Positions 26,249-34,836 of a stretch of DNA of 64,000 nucleotides are shown here, piece after piece. The stretch is from RYN-230 sp963717125. GTDB lineage: Bacteria > Actinomycetota > Actinomycetes > Streptosporangiales > Streptosporangiaceae. Made by a program: the position numbers and the translations under genes. The notes under the pieces are model-generated. The model was given only the letters and a program-made list of their open reading frames with translations. It was not told where the DNA came from and searched no databases. How positions within the stretch are numbered: the first letter of the stretch is position 1; each line of letters opens with the position of its first letter. The stretch lies in the NCBI GenBank assembly GCA_963717125.1, contig CAVQVG010000006.1, forward strand, positions 1-64,000, read 5' to 3'.

Positions 26249-27256
26249 GTGGGCCGCAAACTGCACAGGGGCGGGCTGGCTGCCGCTGCCTGCCTGATCG
26301 TCACCGTGGCCGCTGCCTGCAGCAGCAGCACCCCTAGCACGCCCAGTAGCGCCAGCCCGGCTGGGCCGGGAGCGCACGGCACGCTGACCGTGTTCGGCGC
26401 GGGTACGCTGTCCGCCCCGTTCACCGCGGAGATCGCCGCGTTCAAGAAGGCCAATCCTGGCGTGACCGTGCACTCGATGTTCGGCGCGAGCGGCGACATG
26501 GTCAAGGCCATCACCCAGCTGCACCAGCCCGCCGACGTGCTCGGGGTGGCGGACTATTCGCTGATCCCCAAGCTGATGTTCACCGCCAGCGCGACCTGGT
26601 ATGTGGGCTTTGTCTCCAACCAGATCACCTTCGCCTACACCAGCCACAGCAAGGGCGCCAGCGGGCTCACCGCCGACAACTGGTACAAGGTGCTGGCCCA
26701 GCCCGGCGTGCACATCGGCCGGTCCAACCCGGCCGCCGACCCCTCGGGGTACCAGGTCCTGCAGATGCTCCAGCTGGCCAACCGCTACTACCACCACCCG
26801 AACCTGTCCGCCTCGGTGCTGAAGAACTCCCCGGACTCCAGCGTCGCCGAGACCGAGACCTCGCTGCTGGCCGCGCTGCAATCCGGGCAGATCGACTACC
26901 TGGCCATATACAAGTCAACTGCGGAAGAGGAGCACCTGAAGTACATCGCGCTGCCCGACCAGATCAACCTGTCCGACCCGGCCATGGCCACCGGCTACGC
27001 CAGGGTATCCATCCACGCCGGGTCGCTGGGCACGCTGACCGCCAAGCCGATCATCTACGGGCTGACCATCCCGACCAGCGCGCCTGACGCGGCGCTGGGC
27101 GAGAAGTTCATCAGCTTCGTGATCGGCCCGCAGGGCCAGGCGATCATGCGCAGCCAGGGATTCGTGGTCATCTCACCGGCGCTGGCCAACCCCCAGGACA
27201 AGGTTCCCGCGCCGGTCAAGCCGCTGACCACCCAGTGGCCATCATCGGGCGGGTGA
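26249..27256 (+). CDS. wtpA: tungstate/molybdate-binding lipoprotein, WtpA type
   Basis: 335 residues. A signal peptide (MGRKLHRGGLAAAACLIVT) ends in a lipobox AAAC, so the protein is lipid-anchored outside the membrane. LTVFGAGTLSAPF, MFGASGDMVKAI, ADVLGVADYSLIPKLM and IGRSNPAADPSGYQ are characteristic of the WtpA branch of molybdate/tungstate receptors; in that family Glu and Asp in the latter motifs complete octahedral ligation of the oxyanion. GTG 26249 follows AAGAGGCAGTT. First gene of wtpABC. Confidence 0.9.
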   Translation: MGRKLHRGGLAAAACLIVTVAAACSSSTPSTPSSASPAGPGAHGTLTVFGAGTLSAPFTAEIAAFKKANPGVTVHSMFGASGDMVKAITQLHQPADVLGVADYSLIPKLMFTASATWYVGFVSNQITFAYTSHSKGASGLTADNWYKVLAQPGVHIGRSNPAADPSGYQVLQMLQLANRYYHHPNLSASVLKNSPDSSVAETETSLLAALQSGQIDYLAIYKSTAEEEHLKYIALPDQINLSDPAMATGYARVSIHAGSLGTLTAKPIIYGLTIPTSAPDAALGEKFISFVIGPQGQAIMRSQGFVVISPALANPQDKVPAPVKPLTTQWPSSGG

Positions 27257-27293
27257 GACCGGCAGGCAGGCCGCCCGGCGCCACAATGACCAC

Positions 27294-28142
27294 GTGACAA
27301 CGACACAGACAACCATGCAGGCGGGGCGGACAGCCCGGAGCTGGCCCTCGGGCTGGTTCGCGGTCGTCACCTGGCTGCTGGGCGGCCTGCTGCTGGCGTT
27401 CATCGTGCTGCCGATCATCCGGCTGGCGACAACCTCATCCGTGGCCAGCCTGCGCGCCGCCGCTAGCACGGCGGCGGTCAGGGACGCTACCTTGCTGAGC
27501 CTGCAGGCCGCGGCGATCACCGCCGCGATCGCCACAGTCTTCGGGGTGCCGCTGGCCTGGATCCTGGCCCGCGGCAGCTTCCGGGGCCGGGGCGTGATCC
27601 AGTCCGTGGTGGACCTGCCGCTGGTCGTGCCGCATACGGTCGCCGGCATCGCGCTGCTGTTCCTGCTCGGCCGGACCGGCTGGGTCGGCGGCCCAGCGAC
27701 CCACCTGGGTGTGTCGTTCTATGGCTCCCAGTGGGGCATTGTGGCCGCGATGCTGTTCGTCAGCGCGCCGTTCGCGGTCAACAGCGCCCGGGTCGCGTTC
27801 GAGGCGATCGATCCCCGGCTGGAACGAGCAGCCCGGAGCCTGGGCGCCACCCCGTGGCATGCGTTCCGGCGGGTCACGCTGCCGCTGGGGCTGCGCGGGG
27901 TGCTGACCGGCGCGGTCCTGGTTTATGCCCGCTCGATCAGTGAGTTCGGCGCCGTGGTGATCATCGCCTACTATCCGGCCACCGCCCCGGTCGAGATCTA
28001 CAACCTGTTCTTGCAGTCCGGTCTCACCCAGTCGGCGTCGGCCGCTGTCGTGCTACTGATCGTCACGCTGGCCACCTTCCTGGTCCTGCGAACCCTGGCC
28101 TCCGGGCGGCTGCTCGCCCGGGTTGACCGTGCCTACCGCTGA
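27294..28142 (+). CDS. wtpB: tungstate/molybdate ABC transporter permease
   Basis: 282 residues with six hydrophobic segments. The ATPase-contact loop is EAIDPRLERAARSLGATPWHAFRRVTLPLGLRGVLTG, the EAA motif of ModB/WtpB/CysT permeases. The sequence RGSFRGRGVIQSVVDLPLVVPHTVAGIALLFLLG is also typical. It begins 37 bp after wtpA at GTG 27294 and overlaps wtpC by 20 bp. Confidence 0.92.
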   Translation: MTTTQTTMQAGRTARSWPSGWFAVVTWLLGGLLLAFIVLPIIRLATTSSVASLRAAASTAAVRDATLLSLQAAAITAAIATVFGVPLAWILARGSFRGRGVIQSVVDLPLVVPHTVAGIALLFLLGRTGWVGGPATHLGVSFYGSQWGIVAAMLFVSAPFAVNSARVAFEAIDPRLERAARSLGATPWHAFRRVTLPLGLRGVLTGAVLVYARSISEFGAVVIIAYYPATAPVEIYNLFLQSGLTQSASAAVVLLIVTLATFLVLRTLASGRLLARVDRAYR

Positions 28143-29184
28143 CCGGGGGCTCAGCGTCAGCGAGCTAACCGCCCAGGCCGGGTCGTTCACCCTCGGCCCG
28201 GTCAGCCTGCACATCCCCACCGGCCGGGTGCTCGTAGTGCTCGGGCCATCGGGCGCGGGGAAGACGATGCTGCTGGAAACGATCGCTGGGCTCCGCCCCC
28301 AGCAAGCCGGGCACATCAGCCTCGCGGGAACCGACATCACCGGCCTTCCGCCGGAGCGGCGGCGCATCGGCCTGGTCTTCCAAGACGCCGCGCTCTTTCC
28401 CCACCTGACCGTCACGGACAACGTCCGGTTCGGGCCACGAGCCAGCGGGACGGCATCCCCCGACGGCGCCAGTAACCTGCTCCGCCAGCTCGGCATCGAG
28501 CACCTCGCGGACCGTTCACCGCGCTCGCTCAGCGGCGGCGAACGGCAGCGGGTCGCCCTCGCCCGCGCGCTGGCGATCCAGCCCCGTCTCCTGCTGCTCG
28601 ACGAGCCACTGTCGGCGCTCGACCAGCCCACCCGCGAAGACATGCGCGGCCTGCTGCAGCAGCTCCTCACCCAACTGGAAATCCCGGCCGCTCACGTCAC
28701 CCACGACCGTGACGAAGCCCTGAGCATCGCCGACGACCTGGCCGTCATCGTCAGCGGGCAGCTGCGGCAGACCGGGCCAGCCGCCAGCGTCGCCGCCGAA
28801 CCGGCCGACCCGGACATCGCCCGCCTGCTCGGCTGGTCCGAACTCGGGCACGGCACAGCCGATGGCCCCACAGCTCACATCGGGCAGCTCGCCCTCGCCG
28901 ATATGGCCACAGGCGGGACGGTGCAAGCGTTCTACCGACCCGAAGACGTCCAGCTAAGCCACACGACAGCGGAGACACCAGCGGGCGCCAGCCTGACCGC
29001 GCACGTCGAACAGATTGTCCGCACCCGGCCGCTGGCCCGCATCACCCTCGGCTGCGACCCGCCGGTCACGGCACTGATGCTCCACCGGGACATCGAACGC
29101 CTCCAGCTCGCAGCCGGTGACCGGGTATACGTCAGCCTGCCGCCCGGCAGCCTTCGCATCTTCCAGACCCGCACAGGACCATGA
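28123..29184 (+). CDS. wtpC: tungstate/molybdate ABC transporter ATPase
   Basis: 353 residues. Walker A is GPSGAGKTM, Q-loop IGLVFQDAALFPHL, signature LSGGERQRVALARAL, Walker B LLLLDEPLSALD, H-loop AAHVTHDRDEALSIADD. Most ATPases of this group have Thr-Leu after the Walker A Lys-Thr; here it is Met-Leu. A C-terminal TOBE-like domain (FYRPEDVQL ... GCDPPVTALML) likely binds the oxyanion or regulates transport. Confidence 0.92.
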   Translation: MTVPTADRGLSVSELTAQAGSFTLGPVSLHIPTGRVLVVLGPSGAGKTMLLETIAGLRPQQAGHISLAGTDITGLPPERRRIGLVFQDAALFPHLTVTDNVRFGPRASGTASPDGASNLLRQLGIEHLADRSPRSLSGGERQRVALARALAIQPRLLLLDEPLSALDQPTREDMRGLLQQLLTQLEIPAAHVTHDRDEALSIADDLAVIVSGQLRQTGPAASVAAEPADPDIARLLGWSELGHGTADGPTAHIGQLALADMATGGTVQAFYRPEDVQLSHTTAETPAGASLTAHVEQIVRTRPLARITLGCDPPVTALMLHRDIERLQLAAGDRVYVSLPPGSLRIFQTRTGP

Positions 29185-29258
29185 GGTCAGCGGCCTGTCA
29201 GCCTCGCAGGGAGCTAGTGGTCAGGGGCGGGTCTAACCACGCTTTTCTGGCCAGGGGA

Positions 29259-29551
29259 TCAGCGCGCGCCGAGACCTTCCAGATCAACGATGGCCCGGAC
29301 CGCGTGGGGATCATCGGACCAGTCACCCGGCCGTTTTGCGGAACGTGCGACAGGGTCCGGCTGACCGCTGACGGCCAGGTCCGCAACTGCCTGTTCGCCG
29401 CGACCGAAACCGACTGCGCGCTGCTCTGCGATCTGGAGCCAGCGACGACCAGCTCGCCGGGCTCTGGCGCACCGCCGTCGCCGCCAAGCTGCCGGGCCAT
29501 GTGCCGGGTGATCCCGCCTGCTCACCGAGCTCATCCTGCACTACTGCTTGA
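29259..29551 (+). pseudogene. moaA: 3' remnant of moaA (GTP 3',8-cyclase)
   Basis: Reads VGIIGPVTRPFCGTCDRVRLTADGQVRNCLFA, the C-terminal iron-sulfur cluster segment CxxC-x13-C of MoaA, then in another frame SDDQLAGLWRTAVAAKLPGH. The radical-SAM N-terminal two thirds are missing and the ending GINxPGF and GG C-terminus are lost. It lies 75 bp after wtpC, so a molybdenum-cofactor gene was probably once part of this locus. Confidence 0.8.
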
Positions 29552-29602
29552 CCGTGATCACGTCTGAGCCTGATCGGTCCTCACCAGAACGCATGCGTCG
29601 TC

Positions 29603-31217
29603 GGCAAGACCACGCTGGTTCGGATTCTGGCCACGCTGCTGGCGCCCGATGCGGGCCGGGCGGAGGTCTTTGGCCACGACGTGGTGCGTGAGCCTGCCGC
29701 TGTCCGCGAGCTGATCGGCCTGACGGGGCAGTTCGGGGGGGGGGGATGGGATGGGGGCGGCGAGCTGCTGGAGCGGTTCGACCTGGCGCCGGCGGCCGGC
29801 GCGGACCTACTCCGGCGGCATGCGGCGCCGACTCGACATCGCGTCGAGCCTGCTGACGCGCCCGCAGGTGCTGTTCCTCGACGAGCCGACCACAGGCCTG
29901 GATCCGCGGAGCCGCAACGAGATCTGGGCAATCGTGCGCGAGCTGCGGCGCGAGGGGACAACGCTCCTGCTGACCACCCAGTACCTCGAGGAAGCCGATC
30001 AGCTGGCCGACCGGATCGCCGTCATCGACCGCGGGAAGGTGATCGCGGAGGGAACCGGGAACGAGCTCAAGGACCGCGTCGGCGGCCAGATCCTGGAGGT
30101 AGAACTGTCCAGCGTGGGGCAGCGTGACCGGGCCCAGGCGCTGCTCGCCGGGGTGGGCTGCGGTGATCCTCAGCCGGACGAGCGCCCGGACCGGCTCACC
30201 CTCCCGGCCCCGCGCAACGGGCTCCAGCTGGTGGAGGAGGCGGCCGCGGAGCTGCGCCGGGCACAGATCGGCGTCAGCGACATCGGGCTGCGCCGGCCCA
30301 CGCTGGACGATGTTTTCCTGCAGCTGACCGGCGCCCCGCCCAGCGAGGATGGCGGCGGACCTAGCCCCCGCCCCCAGCCCCAGCAGCCGGCGCCGAAGGT
30401 ATCAGCGCCCCGCAGGCCGGTCCTGCGGCTGTGGCACCCGTCGCGGCAGGCCGCGCGCTCGGCAATCACCGACACCGCCGTGGTCACCGGCCGCAACCTG
30501 CGTCACTTCATCCGCCAGCCGGACCTGCTGACCTTCTCCACCATCCAGCCGGTCATCTTCGTGCTGCTGTTCGTCTACGTGTTCGGCGGCGCGGTCAGCC
30601 GCTCGCTGCCGCACGGGATCACCTACGTCGACTTCCTGCTGCCCGGGATCTTCGTCCAGTCGGTCACCTTCCGCGCCTCGCAGACGGCGGTCGGCCTGTC
30701 GGAAGACCTGGAACGCGGGGTGGTCGACCGCTTCCGGTCCATGCCGATCGCCCGCTCGGCCGTCCTGGCCGGGCGCACTGTGGCGGACCTGGTCCGCAAC
30801 ATCCTCATCATCGGCCTGATGATCGCCGTCGGCTACGCGGTCGGGTTCCGCTTCCACGGAGGGGCAGCCGGAGCGATCGCGTGCATCGCCGTCGTCGCCG
30901 CCTTCGGCTTCGCCCTCAGCTGGATCTTCGCCTTCGTGGCGCTCACCGTCCGGGGCGCCGAGGCGGCGCAGACGGCCGGGTTCGTCGTGATCTTCCCGCT
31001 CGTCTTCGCCAGCTCGGTATTCGTGCCCGTCTCCACCCTGCCGCACTGGCTGCAGGCGTTCGCGAAAATCAGCCCCGTCACAGTCACCGCCGACGCCGCC
31101 CGCTCGCTCGCGCTCTTTGGCACCCCGGCATCGCTGGGAGCGGCCGCGGCATGGATCGGCGGCCTGCTGGCCGTGTTCATACCGCTGTCCGTATGGCGCT
31201 ACCGGCGGATGAGCTAA
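29603..31217 (+). pseudogene. DrrA-DrrB-type exporter fusion, 5' truncated and internally deleted
   Basis: Starts abruptly inside Walker A (GKTTLVRILATLLAPDAG), continues to ELIGLTGQF, then an 11-G run replaces about 30 residues before ELLERFDLA and the signature YSGGMRRRLDIASSLL, Walker B VLFLDEPTTGLDP and H-loop LLTTQYLEEADQL. A Pro/Gln-rich linker (PRPQPQQPAPK) leads into a DrrB-like permease with six helices (IQPVIFVLLFVYVFGG, LPGIFVQSVTFRASQTAVGL). The reading frame from ATG 29751 covers 488 residues without Walker A, so the ATPase cannot be functional as assembled. The missing 5' part matches the fragment at 12169-12316. Confidence 0.75.
29735..29745. other. run of 11 G at a deletion junction
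   Basis: The G run sits where about 90 bp of the ATPase gene are missing, between GQF and ELLERF. A homopolymer at a deletion junction may be a slippage site or an assembly artefact. Confidence 0.7.
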
Positions 31218-31257
31218 GCCGGTTTCCGTTACCTGCCCGGCCAGGGCGGTGAAGCGA

Positions 31258-31893
31258 TCAGGCCGCACCGATCAATGACCGCGCCTCTGCGGGGCCGACT
31301 ACGAGATCGTGAAGGTCCCCGCCCACCTCGAGCCGACCCGACTGATCGATCCCGCCGACCTTCACCGGCTCGAAGCCGGCCGTTCGGATCAACCGCTCGA
31401 CTTCCTCGCCAGCACGGTCGTCGTCGGTCACGTAGAACAGGACCGCCGGCTCCGGTGACCGGTTGCTAGCGGACTTGAAGAGATCGGCCGACATGGTTCC
31501 AAACGCCATGGCCAAGCGGGCCCCCGCGGGCAACCACCCGGCTACAACCTCGCCAGAGGATTGCCCTTTCGGCAGGAGACGTGCGACGTTACCTTGGGCA
31601 TCGATGCCGACCGGGTTGCTCGGAACGACCACGAGCTTGTCGGTTAGCGGGCCGGCGATCTCGTCTATGACGCCCTTCAGCACGGTAAACCGCAGCGCGA
31701 GGACGACGGCATCGGCGCCCCGCAACGCGTCGCGGTTGTCGACGGCGGCGGCAGCAGCCCGGCCGATCTCTGCGGCCAGCGTTCGTGCCGACTCATGGTC
31801 GGCGCTCGAGAGCCGCAAGGTCTCGCCGCCTGAAGCGAGCTCGCGGGCGATGGCCGATCCGATCCCTCCAGTGCCGATGACCGCGGTGGTCAT
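31258..31893 (-). CDS. NADPH-dependent F420 reductase-like oxidoreductase
   Basis: 211 residues. The N-terminal Rossmann motif is TAVIGTGGIGSAIARELA, followed by LRLSSADHESARTLAAEIG, ADAVVLALRFTVLKGVI and VVVPSNPVGIDAQG, as in NADP oxidoreductases dependent on coenzyme F420 and related NAD(P)-binding proteins. VLFYVTDDDRAGEEVERLIRTAGFEPVKVGGID is the conserved late region. Whether it uses F420 cannot be decided. Forms a possible unit with the glyoxalase-like gene upstream. Confidence 0.82.
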   Translation of the reverse strand: MTTAVIGTGGIGSAIARELASGGETLRLSSADHESARTLAAEIGRAAAAAVDNRDALRGADAVVLALRFTVLKGVIDEIAGPLTDKLVVVPSNPVGIDAQGNVARLLPKGQSSGEVVAGWLPAGARLAMAFGTMSADLFKSASNRSPEPAVLFYVTDDDRAGEEVERLIRTAGFEPVKVGGIDQSGRLEVGGDLHDLVVGPAEARSLIGAA

Positions 31894-31927
31894 GAGATGT
31901 AAAGGATCTGGCCGATGATCCCCGCAT

Positions 31928-32386
31928 TCACTCGGACTCCCCGCCCGACGTACCCAACGGCCAGTATGACCAGTCCCCCGCTGGGTCCGTGGTTTGACCC
32001 ACTTCGATCACATAACCGTCGGGATCGCGGATGTAGCAACGGATCTCGTACTGGTGGTGTTTCGGCGGCGTCAGGAAATGAGCCCCCCTGGCGCTCCATT
32101 CGGCGTACACGGCCTCGATGTCTTTGACCCGGATATTGAGGAAGCTGCTGACCCGGTCGGGATCGCGTGGCGTCTCCAGCGTGACCGTAGGCTTGTCGTC
32201 GGTCGGGCCTCCGCCGACATTGATGATGATCCAGCTGTTGGATAGTGCGACATAGGTCACATCTCCGGAGAAGACCAGCCTGCCGCCGAGTACCTCGGTG
32301 TAGAAGCGCCGAGAGCGCTCGACATCGTCCGAGACGATGAAGTGGGCCAGCACAATTCCCTCTGGGGGCGCTGGAAACTCGGCCAT
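31928..32386 (-). CDS. VOC (glyoxalase/bleomycin-resistance) family protein
   Basis: 152 residues from ATG 32386 after GGAGGTGCCAG. LAHFIVSDDVERSRRFYTEVLGGRLV and IRCYIRDPDGYVIEVGQTT are the paired beta-alpha-beta-beta-beta modules; His in LAHF and Glu in YVIEV would be metal ligands. An upstream extension to 32512 is open but lacks a start signal. Function unknown; may act in detoxification. Confidence 0.88.
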   Translation of the reverse strand: MAEFPAPPEGIVLAHFIVSDDVERSRRFYTEVLGGRLVFSGDVTYVALSNSWIIINVGGGPTDDKPTVTLETPRDPDRVSSFLNIRVKDIEAVYAEWSARGAHFLTPPKHHQYEIRCYIRDPDGYVIEVGQTTDPAGDWSYWPLGTSGGESE

Positions 32387-32553
32387 CTGGCACCTCCACT
32401 GGTTGGGTCTCGCACCCCGCTTACGACGGGTCTGCAGCGCGTAGGGGTTGTCCCGCCTCCGCATGCCAGGGAGTCTAACGCTGTCCCGATCGACCGGGTG
32501 AATAGGGTTCATCAGGGCGCGTCAACGCGAAAGGTGCCCTCTGAGCTGGGACG

Positions 32554-33542
32554 ATGGGAGCCCTCATGTCCTCGCCGTCGCTCCCGTCGCCCTTCACCAT
32601 CAACGTGCCAGGCGCCGTGCTGCGCGACCTTGCCGACCGGCTAGCCCGAACTCGCTTCCCGCAGCCGACCGCCGCCCCCTGGCAGGCCGGCACCGACCCG
32701 GACTACCTACGCGAACTCATCACCTACTGGCACGGCCAATTCGACTGGCGGGCCCGCGAGCGCGAGCTGAACGCCCTACCGCAGTTCACCGCAGACATCG
32801 CCGGGCAGCGCGTGCACTTCGTGCATGTCCGCGCTCCCGGTTCCGGGTCAGGACCACCGGCGGTGCCGCTGGTCCTGACCCACGGCTGGCCCAGCAGCTT
32901 CCTGGAGATGCTGCCACTGGCCGCGCCGCTGGCCGATCCCGGCAGTCACGGCGGCGACCCGCATGACGCCTTCGACGCGACCGCGTCCTGGGCATCTACA
33001 CCCACCACCCGAACCTGCATCCCGTGCTGGACGGCGCCCGGCCCTTGTCGGCCGCCGAGCAGAGCTACCTCGCCTCCCGGCAAGCCGAGCACGGCAGCGA
33101 CGACGGCTACGCCGCGATCCAGAGCACCCGGCCCGACACGCTGGCCGCTGCGCTGACCGACTCCCCGTCCGGGCTGGCCGCCTGGCTGGTGGAAAAATAC
33201 CGGGCGTGGAGCGACTGCGGCGGCGACGTCGAGTCCCGGTTCAGCAAGGACACCCTGCTCACCATGATCACCTTGTACTGGGTCACCGGTACGATCGGCT
33301 CCTCGTTCCGGTCCTACTACGACGATGACCAGACCCCGCCGCTACCCCGTGTCGACGTTCCCGCCGGCATCACGCTGACCCCTGAAGACCGCGACTATCC
33401 CCGCGAGTACGCCGAACGCAGCTACCCCGACATCCGCCAGTGGACAGGCCCCACTCGCGGCGGCCACTTTCTCGCGCTCGAAGAACCCGGCCTCCTCGCC
33501 GCCGACCTCCGCGCGTTCTTCCGCCCACTTCGTGGCAACTGA
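32554..33542 (+). pseudogene. epoxide hydrolase with internal deletion of the nucleophile region
   Basis: The N-terminal part (PFTINVPGAVLRDLADRLARTRFP ... VPLVLTHGWPSSFLEMLPL) is an epoxide hydrolase N-terminus with the HGWP oxyanion motif. After DPHDAFD it jumps to LGIYTHHPNLHPVLDGARPLSAAEQSYL (in another frame) and on to the C-terminus SYPDIRQWTGPTRGGHFLALEEP with the catalytic His region. About 200 bp that normally encode the PGYGFS and GGDWG nucleophile segments are absent, so no activity is expected. Confidence 0.8.
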
Positions 33543-33568
33543 CCCCGAGAACCGACGTGGCCAGATCC

Positions 33569-34396
33569 TCAGGACTTGCCGGGCTCGTAACTCTCGGTGA
33601 AGAGGTCGCCCTGTGCAGCTCCGAGGGCGGACTTGTCACCGCCCCGGCCGCGCAGGACGAAGGCGATAACCACGGCGATCGCGGCTCCGGCGATCGGCCC
33701 GGCGATGTAGACCCAGTAGGCGGTGAAGTTCGCGCTGGCCAGGTCGGGCCCGAAGGTGCGGGCCGGGTTCATCGAGGCGCCAGAGATGGGGCTGCCCCAC
33801 AGTCCGGCCAGGGCGATATACCCGCCGACCGCGAAGGCGCCGATGATGCCGACGTTCTGGGCGCCTGAGGCGGTGCCGAGGATCACGCTGACCAGGCCGG
33901 AGGTCAGGATGAGTTCCATCCAGAACGCGGCCAGGTGGGAGTAGCCGTGGGCGGGATAGTTGGAGCCGTACATGGCCGAGACGTTGATGATCGCGTGCAG
34001 GACCAGGGCGGCGAGGGTGGCCCCGGCGAGTTGCACGATGATGTAGCCAGGTACCCGCCACCAGGGGAAGTCTCGGCGCAGGGCGAAGGCGATGCTGACG
34101 GCCGGGTTCAGGTGTGCGCCGGAGATCTTGCCCATGAACAAGATGATGGCCATGACTGTCAGCGCGGGGGCCACGACCGCGGCGCCGTGGCTGATCGCGC
34201 CGGGAAAGGCGTGGCCCATCATGCCCCCGCCAGCGGCCGCCAGCACCAGGAAGAACGTGCCGAGCAGTTCGGAGAACAGGCGCCGCCACTCCTGGTGCGG
34301 GTCGTTGAAGTCGTTGATGCGGTCGATGACGCTCCGCTCGTAGCGAGCGATCGGGCCGAGGGCGCTCGGCGCTGGTGGTGCTTGTCCCGCGGTCAT
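33569..34396 (-). CDS. MIP/aquaporin family channel
   Basis: 275 residues, complete. Pore loops are GAHLNPAVSIAFALR and GASMNPARTFGPDL, both with intact NPA; six membrane helices. An N-terminal extension of 45 residues (RYERSVIDRINDFNDPHQEWRRLFSEL) precedes helix 1. Sequence around the second NPA (Arg after NPA) fits a water channel rather than a glycerol facilitator, but this is inference. ATG 34396 overlaps the stop of a short upstream frame (ATGA). Confidence 0.92.
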   Translation of the reverse strand: MTAGQAPPAPSALGPIARYERSVIDRINDFNDPHQEWRRLFSELLGTFFLVLAAAGGGMMGHAFPGAISHGAAVVAPALTVMAIILFMGKISGAHLNPAVSIAFALRRDFPWWRVPGYIIVQLAGATLAALVLHAIINVSAMYGSNYPAHGYSHLAAFWMELILTSGLVSVILGTASGAQNVGIIGAFAVGGYIALAGLWGSPISGASMNPARTFGPDLASANFTAYWVYIAGPIAGAAIAVVIAFVLRGRGGDKSALGAAQGDLFTESYEPGKS

Positions 34397-34836
34397 AGCT
34401 GCCTCACATCGGGGTCAGGTTGGGCTCCGGGTCCTGGGGCGGCCGGATGCAGCAGGAGGAACTGGATCGCCAGGAAGTTATGGATGATGTGGCTGAGGAT
34501 GCTGTGCAGCTGGGTGTTGGTGTGCGGGTATTCACGTGATCGAGCGCGATATCCCTGCTCTGACCCGCCATCCCGGACCTCTGATCTGCCGACGGCGCGC
34601 AGTTGCCAGCCGTAAGACCCCGTATGCGGCGCCGGTTTTCTGGCCTAGCAGGCCAACCTAGGCAAGATGCACGAAAGATGACTCACCCGCGTTGGGTGAT
34701 CGCCGCTGGGTGACCGGGACTTCCGTCCAGTCACCCTGGACGGATGATGCGTGCAGAGCATTCCAGCTGCTGTGCTCACATCGCCGGGCAATTCAGACGG
34801 ATGGACGCCGTGACCGGGCCCGGTCACGCCGATCCT
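34397..34836. other. 440-bp intergenic stretch with an ORF tail and repeated half sites
   Basis: On the minus strand a short frame (ending YPHTNTQLHSILSHIIHNFLAIQFLLL...) stops within the aquaporin start codon; it looks like the tail of a lost gene. Further right lie four TCACCC/GGGTGA hexamers (34683-34736). No other gene is recognised. Confidence 0.4.
34683..34736. repeat. four TCACCC/GGGTGA half sites
   Basis: TCACCC at 34683, GGGTGA at 34694 and 34708, TCACCC at 34731. The first pair forms a 17-bp dyad with a 5-base centre. They lie about 100 bp past the end of the carboxylesterase gene; either a terminator-like fold or a regulator site. Confidence 0.5.

Noticed and set aside
30402..31268. 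Long minus-strand open frame opposite the DrrB-like permease
   Set aside because: Composition is Asp/Arg/Gly-rich low-complexity typical of antisense frames; the plus frame codes membrane helices.
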